This document shows, in pieces, positions 1-9,323 of a stretch of 40,552 nucleotides of DNA. The stretch covers positions 1 through 40,552 of the forward strand of contig JAITNF010000092.1 in assembly GCA_031290615.1 (NCBI GenBank). Direction: 5' to 3'. Positions within the stretch are counted from its first letter, which is position 1; the number at the start of each line of letters is the position of its first letter. The notes below the pieces were generated by a model that did no database searches, was not told where the DNA came from, and saw only the letters and a list, made by a program, of their open reading frames with translations. Source of the DNA: Desulfovibrio sp. Lineage in GTDB: Bacteria > Desulfobacterota > Desulfovibrionia > Desulfovibrionales > Desulfovibrionaceae. Position numbers and translations under genes: made by a program.

Positions 1-813
1 ACAGCGCGAGCTCAAGTTGCTGCGAACACCAGAATATGAAAAACCTGTTGAAAGCCGTAGCGGAAAACAAGGGAATGGCTGACGCACCTCCCAACTGCAC
101 TAAGCGGAGAGCATTGCCCGGCGCGGACATGAGCATGCCCCACCCGAAAATAGCCCCAGCCAGTCCGGCCATCGCCCACAGGGGCATGCGCCGGAGCGTA
201 CGAAAACGGTAAATGCAGACGCCTAGGGCCATGAGTATGGCAAGCATCCCCAAATTTTCGTTGCTCCAACCAGCGAGAATACCGGCGCCAATATATAAGG
301 GGCCGCCCGGCAGGTGAAAGTCGCCGCGCTCCGCCCAAAAACGGTAGGGCACGAGAAAGGCCGTGGCAAAGGTCAACGAATAGCCGTAGTCTGGTGTTCC
401 GGTGCGCCAAAAAAAACCGTGCCGAACGCGGGCAACGCGAGCCACACCAGGCCTGCCAATACAATGATGTGCCACGCCCGCAAATTTTCGCGCCAACAGA
501 CGCCCAGGGTGAGTAGCGCACCGCAAAAAACAAGGTAAACAAACATCAGAGAGGATAGCACCGGGTGTAGCCAGACCGGACCATGCAGCAGGCAACGCGA
601 CAAAAAATGGCCGACAAACTTTCCAGACCAAGTCAAATGCTCATGCACCTGCGCCGCCCACACAGCAGCAAGGGAAGAATCACCGCTGCCATAGCTGAAA
701 TCGTCATAAATCCACGGCGTCATCGCGCAGAACCAACCCATAACACCGACAATTCCCGCAATGGGGAGCAATATGCGCAGGCTGTCTCCTTTTCGTGTCA
801 CGAAGCACCTCAC
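1..813 (-). pseudogene. Multi-pass membrane protein (DUF6056/GtrII-like), frameshifted
   Basis: Seen: an open frame from a GTG at 813 gives a hydrophobic protein with the N-terminal motif PWIYDDFSYG and several membrane segments. It ends at 373, just past a run of eight A (409-416; T on the coding strand). Changing frame at that run restores a coherent protein that continues without a stop past the left edge, with RTGTPDYGYSLTFATAFLVP, then GAGILAGWSNENLG and further membrane helices. The D-D-F-S motif after the first helix and the later G-W-x-N-E-N motif are what I associate with DUF6056/GtrII-type polytopic proteins acting in cell-surface glycosylation. Inference: one T was lost from a nine-T tract, so the gene is broken, or phase-variable if the tract length changes. 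The C-terminus lies outside the window. Substrate unknown. Confidence 0.65.
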
Positions 814-1072
814 GCTTGAGATAACTGCTTTATGGTGGACAAAGTCGGCCTGTTACATGCGATGCAGAAACTGACAAGCAAACAAACTGTGTTCGCTTTT
901 CAGTATGTTGTCGTGTTCAATCGACGGACCCTGACGGGCGGTCAACACAGCCCTGACACCACCTCAGTGTGCCTGCCGCAGACGACAAAAGCCATACAGC
1001 AGCAGCGCGACAGGCGGCGGACAGCAACGCACATGCCGCCAAATCCAGCAAGCTGAGGAGACCCGTCGCCCA
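814..1072. other. Intergenic region, nothing recognised
   Basis: This is the space between the GTG of the left-edge membrane gene and the stop of rny. Both neighbours are on the minus strand. I see no convincing coding frame, RNA gene or strong terminator here. Confidence 0.4.
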
Positions 1073-2632
1073 TTATTTTGCAAATCCTACAACCCGGCGC
1101 TCGCGAACGACAGTCACACGTATCTGTCCTGGATAGGTAAGATTTTTTTCTATTTTTTCCGCAATATCTTTACAGAGTATATATGTTGTGTCGTCATCCA
1201 CATTGTCGGAATTCACCATAACGCGAATTTCGCGCCCGGCCTGTATGGCGTAAGCCTTGGATACCCCGTCGAAACTCGTGGCAATGCCCTCAAGGTCTTC
1301 CAGCCGTTTGACGTAATTTTCCAGCAATTCCTTGCGCGCTCCGGGGCGCGCTCCGGATATGGAATCCGCCGCCTGTACCAGAACGGCCAAAACCGTGGAA
1401 GGTCTTTGATCTTCATGGTGAGCGGCCACCGCATGAACAATTTCCTGACTCTCATTGTATTTTTTGGTCAAATCCGCGCCGATGAGGGCATGCGGCCCTT
1501 CGACTTCGTGATCAACGGCCTTGCCTATGTCGTGCAACAGGCCGGCGCGCTTGGCTTTTTTCACATCCATGCAGAGCTCTGCCGCCATCATGCCGCAGAG
1601 GGCGGAAACCTCCAGGGAATGTTGCAGCACATTTTGCGTAAAGGATGTTCTGTAGCGCAACTGACCGAGCAGGCTGACAATTTCCGGATGGATGCCGTGC
1701 ACACCCGCGTCAAACGTGGCCTGTTCCCCGACTTCGCGCACTTTTGCGTCCATCTCCTGCTCGCATTTCTGAACAATATCCTCAATGCGCGCCGGGTGGA
1801 TGCGTCCGTCCTGGATCAAACGCTCCAGGGCCATTTTGGCGACCTGCCTGCGCAACGGGCTGTAAGCCGACAGAATAACAGTCTCCGGCGTGTCGTCGAT
1901 AATCAGGTCAACGCCCGTGGCCGCCTCAAGCGCACGAATATTGCGTCCTTCACGACCGATGATGCGGCCTTTCATATCTTCGCTCGGCAAGGTCACGGTT
2001 GTTACGGTCTGCTCGTTCACATAGTCTCCAGCATAACGCTGAATGACATTGCACAATATTTCCTTCGCCTTGCGGTCAGCGCTTTCATGCGCCTGAGTTT
2101 CTATATGCCGTATCATACGAGCGGCTTCGTGCCGCGTTTTCGCCTCAATTTCCACAAAAAGACGCGCCCTAGCTTCGTCCGACGTCAGGCCCGCAACTTC
2201 CGACAGACGCTGTTCCTGCTCATCCATTCGGACATGCAGGAACTCCTCCGATTCCGCAAGCTGGCGTTCTCTACGGGCCAGTTGCTTTTCGGACTGCAGG
2301 ATATCCCGTTCTTTTTCCGTTGCCTTTTCAAACTTTTCTTCCAGACGGACGGTCATCTCCTCCAGTTTGCGCTCACGGGACTTCACTTCACGCTCCCGCT
2401 CCTTGTATTCATTCTCCAATTCACGCTTCTGATTGAACAGGTCATCCTGCCCTTCAATCAAAATCTCCTTCTTTTGCGCCTGAGCTTCCTTGCGGGATTC
2501 CTGTATTATGCGCTTTGCGAGAGCATCGGCATCGCCGATGCGTTTTTTCGTCACACATCTGCGCAACGCATAGCCGACCCCCAGCCCGACGAGCATACCC
2601 GTCGCAACCGCGAGAACAAACAAAATATCCAT
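1073..2632 (-). CDS. rny: Ribonuclease Y
   Basis: Membrane-anchored endoribonuclease that starts decay of many mRNAs. The 519-residue product has the full family architecture: one N-terminal membrane helix (about residues 2-24), a long charged coiled coil to about 180, a KH RNA-binding domain around 210-270 with [15 protein letters not shown], and an HD phosphohydrolase domain with the metal-binding [10 protein letters not shown] near residue 366. I chose the ATG at 2632, which has GTGAGG six bases upstream; an in-frame GTG four codons earlier is part of that ribosome-binding site. The gene lies downstream of 6S RNA and zapA on the same strand. Length and motifs look intact. Confidence 0.95.
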   Translation of the reverse strand: MDILFVLAVATGMLVGLGVGYALRRCVTKKRIGDADALAKRIIQESRKEAQAQKKEILIEGQDDLFNQKRELENEYKEREREVKSRERKLEEMTVRLEEKFEKATEKERDILQSEKQLARRERQLAESEEFLHVRMDEQEQRLSEVAGLTSDEARARLFVEIEAKTRHEAARMIRHIETQAHESADRKAKEILCNVIQRYAGDYVNEQTVTTVTLPSEDMKGRIIGREGRNIRALEAATGVDLIIDDTPETVILSAYSPLRRQVAKMALERLIQDGRIHPARIEDIVQKCEQEMDAKVREVGEQATFDAGVHGIHPEIVSLLGQLRYRTSFTQNVLQHSLEVSALCGMMAAELCMDVKKAKRAGLLHDIGKAVDHEVEGPHALIGADLTKKYNESQEIVHAVAAHHEDQRPSTVLAVLVQAADSISGARPGARKELLENYVKRLEDLEGIATSFDGVSKAYAIQAGREIRVMVNSDNVDDDTTYILCKDIAEKIEKNLTYPGQIRVTVVRERRVVGFAK

Positions 2633-2844
2633 AATGTGCCTCACGTTATAAAAACGGCCCTAGGGCGGATTACACCAGGGAACAAAAAATTGTCCTACTG
2701 CCAAAAAACGCCTGCCAATACAAAAAAACGGGCAAGCGAACCGGCGTAGTCTGAAAGTTGACATGAGATGGCTGTGCAAAAAAGGCCGCACACAAGGTAC
2801 GGTAAAGAAGAGAAGGTAATAACGGCACTCTATATATAATAACC

Positions 2845-3016
2845 CCGAAGAGCCGTGTCACGCGTGCGGTGCAGAACCTGGTTTTCCAGGTCGGAGGCCT
2901 GTATGCCTTTTCAGGCTTCCCGGTCGGAACCGGGCGTGCACACAAAGAGCAGGGAAAGACCTCCTTATTTTGTAATCTTTGTCAGGTCAGCACCGAGGCA
3001 TAAATCACGCACACTC
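2845..3016 (-). ncRNA. ssrS: 6S RNA
   Basis: 6S RNA imitates an open promoter and sequesters housekeeping RNA polymerase holoenzyme. It lies directly after the zapA stop, the linkage familiar from many proteobacteria. Seen on the minus strand: GGTTCCGACCGGGAAGCCT, very close to the E. coli 6S segment GGTCCGTCCGAGAAGCCT; next a hairpin of the GACCTGG-AAAA-CCAGGTT type matching the E. coli hairpin in the same place; and a closing stem in which GTGT/GCGTG near 3014-3006 pairs with CACGC/ACAC near 2866-2855. The length of about 170 nt is normal. The ends are estimates, and I see no strong U-tailed terminator. Confidence 0.85.
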
Positions 3017-3029
3017 CAGGGAAACAGTA

Positions 3030-3296
3030 TCAGCGCGTTTTCTCTATCAGAGAAAGCATAGTGGCGACGCGGCGTTGCACGTCACCCAGCTCTTTTTGTC
3101 TTTGCAACACGTCATCCGCCAATCCAAGGGCCAGAAACGTCAGCAGGGCATCCCTGCTCTGCCCTTCGCGTATTAATCTCAATTCTGCAAACCGTTCTTC
3201 CAAAAGACGCACGGCACTGCGCACACGCTCCATGTTCGCGCCCGGTTTGAACACGACATCAAGGCCAAGAACGGTAAAGTTAACATTTTCACACAC
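3030..3296 (-). CDS. zapA: Cell division protein ZapA
   Basis: Small cytoplasmic protein that bundles FtsZ filaments at the division ring. The 88 residues match the family in length and pattern: N-terminal beta-strand region (NFTVLGLDVVFKPGAN), then a C-terminal helix with coiled-coil character (DVLQRQKELGDVQRRVATML). It begins 6 bases after the stop of the upstream ZapB-like gene, so the two are almost certainly cotranscribed, and 6S RNA follows immediately. No damage is visible. Confidence 0.88.
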   Translation of the reverse strand: MCENVNFTVLGLDVVFKPGANMERVRSAVRLLEERFAELRLIREGQSRDALLTFLALGLADDVLQRQKELGDVQRRVATMLSLIEKTR

Positions 3297-3302
3297 AAAA
3301 TT

Positions 3303-3548
3303 CTACTCAATACTTTCGTGCTCCTCAATTTTGAGCAGCAGGGCGTCGATGCGCTTCAGCGCATCGACGCGCGTACCTTCCTCCTGCACAAGAGAAGCGC
3401 GCAAACGACGATTTTCTTCTTCCAGTTCCGCCATTCTGACTGCCACTACGGCCGCTTCCGCACGAATACGAACATTTTCGGCTTTCTGTCCGTCAAATTT
3501 GGCTAAAAACTCGGCTATACGCTGTTCAAGCTTTTCAAGAGCTTCCAT
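3303..3548 (-). CDS. zapB: ZapB-like coiled-coil division protein
   Basis: 81 residues, almost entirely charged and coiled-coil forming: it begins MEALEKLEQRIAEFLAKFDG and continues with heptad-like Leu/Ala/Glu spacing to the end. That composition, the size and the position directly before zapA fit ZapB, which links ZapA-bound FtsZ to the chromosome terminus region in enterobacteria. The assignment rests on context and coiled-coil character because the family has low sequence identity. It follows glmU by 36 bases. Confidence 0.7.
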   Translation of the reverse strand: MEALEKLEQRIAEFLAKFDGQKAENVRIRAEAAVVAVRMAELEEENRRLRASLVQEEGTRVDALKRIDALLLKIEEHESIE

Positions 3549-3584
3549 GGTTTATCCAATATCATCATAGTCTGACAAAGGCAA

Positions 3585-4949
3585 TCAGTATTCGCTGCTG
3601 ATTTTTTTGCGGGACAAATTTTTTTGCCTGGAGCGGGCAATGGCCATTTCCCCTTCAGGCACATCCCCTGTTATGACGGAGCCCGCCCCGACAAGGGTGT
3701 TCGCGCCGACCACGACTGGGGCAACCAGAGCCGTGTTGCTGCCGACAAACGCTTTTTCGCCGATACTGGTTCTGTACTTGTGCTGCCCGTCATAATTGCA
3801 GGTGATGGTGCCCGCGCCGATATTCGCGCCCGCGCCGACATCCGCGTCTCCAAGGTAGGTCAGGTGATTGGCCTTGGCCCCCTCCCCCAGTCGGACGTTT
3901 TTGAGTTCCACAAAATTGCCGACACGAGAGTTTGCCTCCAGCGACGCGCCGGGCCGCAAGCGGGCAAAAGGCCCCACAAGAGCCCCTTTGCCCACGCGCA
4001 CCCCTTCCAGATGTGAAAAATGACGCAATTCGGCCCCTTCATCAATCACGCTGTCACGCACGACACAATGCGAGGCCACCCTGGCCCCGCTCTTCACCTC
4101 GGAACGCCCCAATATTTCGCAGGGGCCTGTCAGTTCCGCGCCCGGCTCTATGCGCGCGAAGGGAGAAACCCGCACCTGGTCCGGCGCATGCAAAAGAACG
4201 CCTGACTGCAAAAGACGCTCCGCCACACGCTCGCGCAGGATTTCTTCCATGCGGGAAAGTTCCGGCGGAGAATTAACGCCGAGCAGGCTTTCCTCCCGTC
4301 CACATTCCACAGCGCGCGCCTCATACCCCCCGGCAACAGCCAAGGCGACAAGATCCGTGATATAATACTCACCGCTTTTGTTGGCCCTGTTTATACGGGG
4401 CGACAGAGTTTCAGCAAGATGAAGGCTGAGGAGATACATGCCGGCGTTAACCTCATGGTTCAGCTTCAGCGTCAGAGGGTCGCAGTCCTTTGCCTCCACA
4501 ACAGCGCGCACCTTGCCGCTTTCACGCATAACGCGCCCGTAGGAAGCGGGATCAGCCAGTTCGAGAACGGCAAAGGCCAGATCAGCCTCCCCGGCTTTTT
4601 CAAGAAAGGTTTGCGTTACCTGCGCATCCAGCAGTGGTGTGTCGCCGTTGACGACAAGGATATGCCGACAGCCAGCTTCGGCAAGCGCGGGAAGGGCCTG
4701 CCTCAGGGCATGGCCCGTGCCAAGTTGCTCCGCCTGAAACACAAAGCGCCCGCGCGGAAAGGCTGATTCAAGCATCCGCGCCTGATGGCCAGCCACTATC
4801 CAGATGTCTTCGCCGAAATGCGGACGCAACGCGGCAAGAACATAGGTGAGCATGTATTCACCAAGGAGAGTCTGCAAAACCTTGGGGTTGTCGGAATGCA
4901 TGCGTGTGCCCTTGCCGGCCGCAAGAACGAGTGCCGCTGTTTTCGGCAT
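3585..4949 (-). CDS. glmU: Bifunctional GlmU (UDP-GlcNAc pyrophosphorylase / GlcN-1-P acetyltransferase)
   Basis: Makes UDP-N-acetylglucosamine for peptidoglycan and LPS by acetylating glucosamine-1-phosphate and then transferring UMP. The 454-residue protein has the uridylyltransferase signature LAAGKGTRM at residues 7-15, the VNGDTPLL substrate region, and a C-terminal left-handed beta-helix of hexapeptide repeats from about 250, with GNFVELKN, HLTYLGDADVG and NIGAGTITCNYDG typical of the acetyltransferase site. ATG at 4949 is preceded by AGGAG at good spacing. It starts 21 bases after clpB ends. Product use links it to murA further right in the window. Intact. Confidence 0.96.
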   Translation of the reverse strand: MPKTAALVLAAGKGTRMHSDNPKVLQTLLGEYMLTYVLAALRPHFGEDIWIVAGHQARMLESAFPRGRFVFQAEQLGTGHALRQALPALAEAGCRHILVVNGDTPLLDAQVTQTFLEKAGEADLAFAVLELADPASYGRVMRESGKVRAVVEAKDCDPLTLKLNHEVNAGMYLLSLHLAETLSPRINRANKSGEYYITDLVALAVAGGYEARAVECGREESLLGVNSPPELSRMEEILRERVAERLLQSGVLLHAPDQVRVSPFARIEPGAELTGPCEILGRSEVKSGARVASHCVVRDSVIDEGAELRHFSHLEGVRVGKGALVGPFARLRPGASLEANSRVGNFVELKNVRLGEGAKANHLTYLGDADVGAGANIGAGTITCNYDGQHKYRTSIGEKAFVGSNTALVAPVVVGANTLVGAGSVITGDVPEGEMAIARSRQKNLSRKKISSEY

Positions 4950-4970
4950 GACAACTCCTGTAATAATGTT

Positions 4971-7574
4971 TCACTGCTCCGTTGTGAAGGCAAGCTCCCC
5001 GTCCTTCACATCCACGGCCACATTCTGTCCGTCGCGTATGTCGCCCGAAAGCAGCTTGCGGGCAAGAGGGGTTTCCACATACTGCTGCACATAGCGTTTG
5101 AGCGGACGCGCTCCGTAGACGGGATCATAGGCTGCCTCGGCTATGAAAACGTGGGCGGAGTCCGTCAGGACAAGTCTGATCTTTCGGCTGTCCAAGCGCA
5201 CTTGCAGGCGGGCCGTCTGCAAGTGCACAATACGCTCGATCTGATCACGCTTGAGCGGCATGAAGAGCACGGTTTCGTCCACGCGGTTCAAAAATTCCGG
5301 CCGAAAATGGGTGCGTAAATCGTTCATCACCTGCTCGCGGGCACAGTCTTTCAAACTTCCGTCCGGGCCAATGCCGTCCAGGAGGTGTACGGAGCCGATA
5401 TTGGACGTCATGATGATAATGCAGTTGCGGAAATCCACAGTGCGCCCCTGGCTGTCGGTCAACCTGCCGTCGTCCAGTATCTGGAGCAGAGTGTTGAAGA
5501 CATCGGGATGCGCTTTTTCGATTTCGTCAAACAGGATCACCGAATACGGCTTGCGGCGTACCGACTCGGTAAGTTGTCCGCCTTCGTCATAGCCTACATA
5601 GCCGGGGGGGGCGCCGACAAGACGCGAAACAGAGTGTTTTTCCATATATTCGCTCATGTCCAGGCGTACTATATTGTCTTCCGTATCAAAAAGCGCGCAG
5701 GCCAGAGCCTTGGAAAGCTCCGTTTTACCCACGCCCGTGGGACCGAGGAAGATGAAAGACCCGGTGGGCCTTGCAGGGTCGGACAAGCCGACCCTGGCGC
5801 GGAGCACCGCATCCGCCACAGCGCTCACGGCTTCGTCCTGCCCGACGACCCTCCTGTGCAGCTCGCCGGCAAGTCTAAAGAGTTTTTCACGCTCGGATTC
5901 CAGCAGGCGTGTTACGGGGATGCCCGTCCAGCGGGCCACGATTTCAGCAATATCGTCGGGACGCACTTCCTCACGCAACAGGCACGGTCCGTCCTTTTCT
6001 ACGCTGCCGGAAATCAGGGCCAGTTTCTTCTCCAGATCCAGAAGTTTCGAATATTTGAGTTCAGCCGCCCTTGTCAGGTCATAGGCCTGCTTAGCCTGCT
6101 CTATGGCAAGCCGCGTCTGCTCTATCTGTTCTTTTATTTCGCGCGCGGAATCAATGGATCCCTTCTCCCGCTCCCATTGGACGCGCAAGGCCGTCTGCCC
6201 GTTGTGCAGTTCGGCAAGCTCATTTTCCAGGCGTTCCAGGCGCTCACGGGAGGCGTCATCCGTTTCCTTGCATAGCGCCTCACGCTCGATTTCCAGTTGC
6301 ATGACCTTGCGATTCGCTTCATCCAGATCAGCCGGTAGCGAGTCGATCTCTGTGCGGATCATGGCGGCGGCTTCGTCGATGAGGTCAATGGCCTTGTCGG
6401 GCAACTGCCTGTCTGAAATATATCTGTGCGAAAGTGTCACCGCTTCCACTATGGACGAATCGCTGATACGCACACCGTGATGAACTTCAAAGCGTTCTTT
6501 CAGACCGCGCAAGATGGAAACGGCATCCTCAAGCGAAGGCTCTTCCACCATGACCGGCTGGAAGCGCCGCTCGAGGGCCGGATCTTTTTCGATATACTTG
6601 CGGTATTCATCCACGGTTGTCGCGCCGATGCAGTGCAGTTCGCCACGGGCCAGCATGGGTTTGAGCAGATTGCCAGCATCCATTGAGCCTTCCGTTCTGC
6701 CCACGCCCACGATGGTGTGCAGCTCGTCGATAAAAAGGATGATCCGGCCTTCGCTTTTTTCCACTTCGTTCAGCACAGCCTTGAGACGTTCTTCAAATTC
6801 GCCCCGGTATTTTGCGCCAGCGATGAGGGTGCCCATATCCAGCCCAAAAAGTTTGCGGTCCTTCAGTCCCTCGGGCACGTCGCCATTGACGATGCGGAAG
6901 GCCAGTCCTTCCACTATGGCGGTTTTGCCAACGCCCGCCTCGCCTATGAGCACGGGATTGTTTTTGGTGCGCCGCGAAAGAATACGGATCACACGGCGTA
7001 TTTCCGCCTCGCGGCCGATGACGGGATCCATTTTGCCCTGACGTGCGGCTTCCACAAGATCGCGGGCGTACTTGGCGATGGCTTCAAAGGTATCTTCGGG
7101 GTTGGGGTTTGTCACGCGCGCTCCGCCGCGCAGTGCTTCCATGGATTTGAGAAAGCCCGCACGGGTGATATTGTATTCCTTGAAAACCAACCCAAGCTGG
7201 GAAGAAGGATCCACGCCGGCAATGGCAGCGAAAAGATGGTCCACGCTGACGTACCCGTCTTTCATGCGGCTGGCGTCGACCTGAGCTTCCGCCAGAATCT
7301 TGCCCATACGCGACGTTACAGTGATCCTGGTGGGGTCCGCTCCGCTACCGGTAATTCGCGGGCGCTTGTTCAGCGTTGATTCCAGCGCGACGGCAAAGGC
7401 TTTTGTCTGTACGCCAGCGTGTTCCAGAATGCATGGAACGATGCCGCTTTCCTGCCTGATCAGGGCCAAGGCCAAGTGCTCGGCGTCAGTCTCACCGTGA
7501 CTCATGCCGACGGCGATGTTTTGCGCCTCACTCACGGCCTCGCGGGCTTTGTCCGTAAATTTGCTTATATCCAT
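4971..7574 (-). CDS. clpB: Chaperone ClpB (protein disaggregase)
   Basis: Hexameric AAA+ disaggregase that extracts proteins from aggregates together with DnaK/DnaJ. The 867 residues show the family order: Clp N-domain repeats (1-150), first AAA+ module with Walker [10 protein letters not shown] near 210 and Walker [11 protein letters not shown], the regulatory coiled-coil M domain (about 410-530), then the second AAA+ module with GPTGVGKTE near 610, [14 protein letters not shown] and [10 protein letters not shown]. Length is normal. The J-protein gene lies upstream on the same strand, separated only by a cbpM relic, so this was a heat-shock cluster. No damage is visible. Confidence 0.97.
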   Translation of the reverse strand: MDISKFTDKAREAVSEAQNIAVGMSHGETDAEHLALALIRQESGIVPCILEHAGVQTKAFAVALESTLNKRPRITGSGADPTRITVTSRMGKILAEAQVDASRMKDGYVSVDHLFAAIAGVDPSSQLGLVFKEYNITRAGFLKSMEALRGGARVTNPNPEDTFEAIAKYARDLVEAARQGKMDPVIGREAEIRRVIRILSRRTKNNPVLIGEAGVGKTAIVEGLAFRIVNGDVPEGLKDRKLFGLDMGTLIAGAKYRGEFEERLKAVLNEVEKSEGRIILFIDELHTIVGVGRTEGSMDAGNLLKPMLARGELHCIGATTVDEYRKYIEKDPALERRFQPVMVEEPSLEDAVSILRGLKERFEVHHGVRISDSSIVEAVTLSHRYISDRQLPDKAIDLIDEAAAMIRTEIDSLPADLDEANRKVMQLEIEREALCKETDDASRERLERLENELAELHNGQTALRVQWEREKGSIDSAREIKEQIEQTRLAIEQAKQAYDLTRAAELKYSKLLDLEKKLALISGSVEKDGPCLLREEVRPDDIAEIVARWTGIPVTRLLESEREKLFRLAGELHRRVVGQDEAVSAVADAVLRARVGLSDPARPTGSFIFLGPTGVGKTELSKALACALFDTEDNIVRLDMSEYMEKHSVSRLVGAPPGYVGYDEGGQLTESVRRKPYSVILFDEIEKAHPDVFNTLLQILDDGRLTDSQGRTVDFRNCIIIMTSNIGSVHLLDGIGPDGSLKDCAREQVMNDLRTHFRPEFLNRVDETVLFMPLKRDQIERIVHLQTARLQVRLDSRKIRLVLTDSAHVFIAEAAYDPVYGARPLKRYVQQYVETPLARKLLSGDIRDGQNVAVDVKDGELAFTTEQ

Positions 7575-7614
7575 AGTAACACGACTCCGTACAAAATCGG
7601 TATCTCATCACATA

Positions 7615-7765
7615 TTACGCGTAACCTTCTTCCAGCCTCTGCAGCCAGCGTACGGTTCTTTCCAGCAGCCTATGCGTCCGCAGGTCCACAATAATCGTGC
7701 TGTCCCACGGCAGGCAGATCCAAGTCGCCGCAAAGACGCTCCGCGTACTCTGTATATGTCCGCAT
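7615..7765 (-). pseudogene. cbpM: Relic of chaperone modulator CbpM
   Basis: Between the J-protein gene and clpB, the minus strand reads MRTYTEYAERLCGDLDLPAVG and, one frame over, STIIVDLRTHRLLERTVRW followed by LQRLEEGYA and TAA at 7617-7615. Joined by a single frameshift these resemble the C-terminal helix pair of CbpM, the MerR-like partner that binds CbpA-type J-proteins and normally sits exactly here. The N-terminal MerR-like half is missing; two hairpins occupy that position instead. No intact product is expected. The identity rests on position and a short match. Confidence 0.5.
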
Positions 7766-7775
7766 TGTCAGCCTG

Positions 7776-7803
7776 TTGAAAAAGTCTTTTCAGACTTTTT
7801 CAA
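7776..7803 (-). terminator. Perfect 12-bp hairpin after the J-protein gene
   Basis: TTGAAAAAGTCT and AGACTTTTTCAA form a perfect 12-bp stem with a 4-base loop (GAAA on the minus strand). It lies about 50 bases beyond the stop of the J-protein gene and ends in a T-rich arm on either strand. It probably ends or attenuates transcription between that gene and clpB. Confidence 0.5.
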
Positions 7804-7811
7804 AGTGCCGT

Positions 7812-7833
7812 TGTCGCAAGCGCGGTTGCGACA
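7812..7833. repeat. 8-bp stem hairpin
   Basis: TGTCGCAA and TTGCGACA are exact reverse complements around a 6-base GC-rich loop. The element sits between the J-protein stop and the 7776-7803 hairpin, so two strong hairpins follow each other where the cbpM N-terminus should be. The function is unknown; a transcription pause or mRNA 3'-end stabiliser is possible. Confidence 0.35.
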
Positions 7834-7853
7834 GCTTCCACGTCAACGCGCTG

Positions 7854-8798
7854 TCATGTCCGAGCGCTGAACAATGACGCGTCCGCGAGCTTCCGCCAGA
7901 GCTCCCGATCTTCGTCCGTCGGCGTCGCGGGCACAACGACCATTATCCTCACAAGCAGATCACCGCGCTTCGTTTCGCTGCCCAAGCCCTTACCGCGCAG
8001 ACGAAATTTACGCCCGGAACTTGAGCCGGGCGGAATGACGAGTTCAACACTGCCCTCCAGCGTGGGCACGGGAACTCTAGCTCCCAGCGCCGCTTCCCAC
8101 GGCGCGAGCCGCAGGTCGCACGACAGATTTTCTCCGTCCGTCTTGAAATCGGAGTGCGGCAGATACCGCACACGCAAAAACAGGTCGCCGGGCGTTCCGC
8201 CGGGCGCTGGGTCGCCCTGCCCTGCCAGCCGCAGTTTCGCGCCATCGTGGATTCCCGGAGGCACATTGACCTCCAGCGTGCGCTTGCCGCTTGCCACGCG
8301 CAACGTGACAGCGCGCTTGCCGCCGCGCTGCACGTCTTCCAGGCTCAGGTGTATCTCGGCTTCCACATCGCGGCCGCGCCGCGCCTTTGCGGAAAAACCG
8401 CCGAAAGTGCCCTGACCGAAATTCGTCTCCCTTGCCGACTGGCCACCCTGAGCGGAGCCGCCGAAGAGCGTTTCAAAAAAATCCGAAAACCCGGTGCCGT
8501 CATAATGTTTGCCGCCAAACGTGAAATGCGCGTTCTCAAAGCCAGGTTCGCCCCGGAACTGTTGACCGTGCTGCCAATTCGGCCCCAATTGGTCATACAT
8601 CCTGCGTTTTTCCGGATCTTTCAGGACTTCGTAAGCTTCATTGATCTCCTTGAACTTTTCCTCGGATTTTTTGTCTCCAGGGTGAAGATCTGGGTGGTAC
8701 TTACGGGCAAGCGTCTTGAAAGCCTTGGAAAGTCCTTCGGCGCTTGCTACGCGGTCCACACCCAAAAGTTTATAATAATCTTTGTATGCTACAGACAT
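7854..8798 (-). CDS. cbpA: DnaJ-family co-chaperone (CbpA type)
   Basis: J-domain co-chaperone that stimulates DnaK. The 314-residue product has a J-domain (YKDYYKLLGVDRVAS, with the catalytic HPD in RKYHPDLHPGDKK), a G/F-rich linker and two C-terminal substrate-binding domains, but no zinc-finger Cys repeats. It is therefore class II/CbpA-like rather than true DnaJ. The ATG at 8798 has AAAGGAG at ideal spacing; an in-frame start 28 codons earlier would include the promoter region and was rejected. Upstream of the cbpM relic and clpB. Intact. Confidence 0.92.
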   Translation of the reverse strand: MSVAYKDYYKLLGVDRVASAEGLSKAFKTLARKYHPDLHPGDKKSEEKFKEINEAYEVLKDPEKRRMYDQLGPNWQHGQQFRGEPGFENAHFTFGGKHYDGTGFSDFFETLFGGSAQGGQSARETNFGQGTFGGFSAKARRGRDVEAEIHLSLEDVQRGGKRAVTLRVASGKRTLEVNVPPGIHDGAKLRLAGQGDPAPGGTPGDLFLRVRYLPHSDFKTDGENLSCDLRLAPWEAALGARVPVPTLEGSVELVIPPGSSSGRKFRLRGKGLGSETKRGDLLVRIMVVVPATPTDEDRELWRKLADASLFSART

Positions 8799-8854
8799 GC
8801 CGTGTTCTCCTTTGTCAGGGGGCAATTCTGTGCCGCTCCAACTGGGCCTATACA

Positions 8855-8882
8855 AAGATAAGACAATGCCGCGCAAGGTCAA
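8855..8882 (-). promoter_or_regulatory. Candidate promoter for the J-protein gene
   Basis: On the minus strand TTGACC (8882-8877) and TATCTT (8860-8855) are 16 bases apart, ending 57 bases before the ATG. It resembles a sigma-70 promoter; I do not see a clear sigma-32 consensus. The IS200 relic ends about 65 bases upstream. Confidence 0.4.
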
Positions 8883-8946
8883 TAGGGCAACAGTGAAGGC
8901 CGGATGCGGGACGCCAGCCTTCGGCGGACTCTGCTAACAACTTGAA

Positions 8947-9150
8947 CTACTCAAGCCATTGGTCTTCTTTCTCCTGATGCCTGATGCAGTCCCTTGTCAC
9001 ATCTTCATCACGACCAACGGTGATACATGGAAACCACTAGCCAAAAAACTTTCGCCAGAGAAATGCCGGCGACGACCAGCAAAACGGTACTCTTCCCTTT
9101 GATAAAACCAGCCACGGACGAAACTGGCAATTGCAGTTCTGTCATCAGGT
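8947..9150 (-). mobile_element. IS200/IS605-type transposase relic
   Basis: Reading three frames in turn on the minus strand gives VSSVAGFIKGKSTV, then FAGRRRHFSGESF, then TVGRDEDVTRDCIRHQEKED with a stop at 8947. These are the C-terminal landmarks of the small Y1-type transposase TnpA of IS200: GFIKGKS, the FW-x-GY-x-VSTVGR region and the terminal helix. At least two frameshifts are needed and the HUH/Tyr catalytic half is missing, so it is dead. Confidence 0.65.
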
Positions 9151-9186
9151 TAAAAAATTCTTTATACAAAACTCTCACTATTTTTA

Positions 9187-9310
9187 ATTAATATGAACTT
9201 ACCGACAACGATTGGGAGCGACTGGAGCCGCTGCTACCACCGAAACGGAAGGCAAATCCAGGGCGACCAGCGCGCGACAATTAAAGTCATGGTCAACGCG
9301 ATAATAATGT
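9187..9310 (+). mobile_element. IS5-type transposase N-terminal relic
   Basis: The plus strand encodes ELTDNDWERLEPLLPPKRKA then NPGRPARDN and a stop; a one-base frame change continues KVMVNAII. This is the conserved N-terminus of IS5-family transposases (L-T-D-x-x-W-x-x-L-E-P-L-L-P, G-R-P-x-x-D, V-N-A-I). The similarity ends at about 9310, where the next gene's frame begins. It looks like the stump left after an insertion and deletion event. Confidence 0.75.
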
Positions 9311-9323
9311 AACAGATCAAAAT

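Noticed and set aside
1406..2749. A long open frame (447 codons) on the plus strand opposite rny
   Set aside because: Antisense shadow of an intact, well-recognised gene; no ribosome-binding site and no domain.
5385..6275. A 296-codon plus-strand frame opposite clpB
   Set aside because: Antisense to a conserved AAA+ gene, composition follows the codon positions of clpB.
8799..8882. A longer start for the J-protein (28 extra codons)
   Set aside because: It would include the candidate promoter, and the ATG at 8798 has an ideal ribosome-binding site directly before the J-domain.
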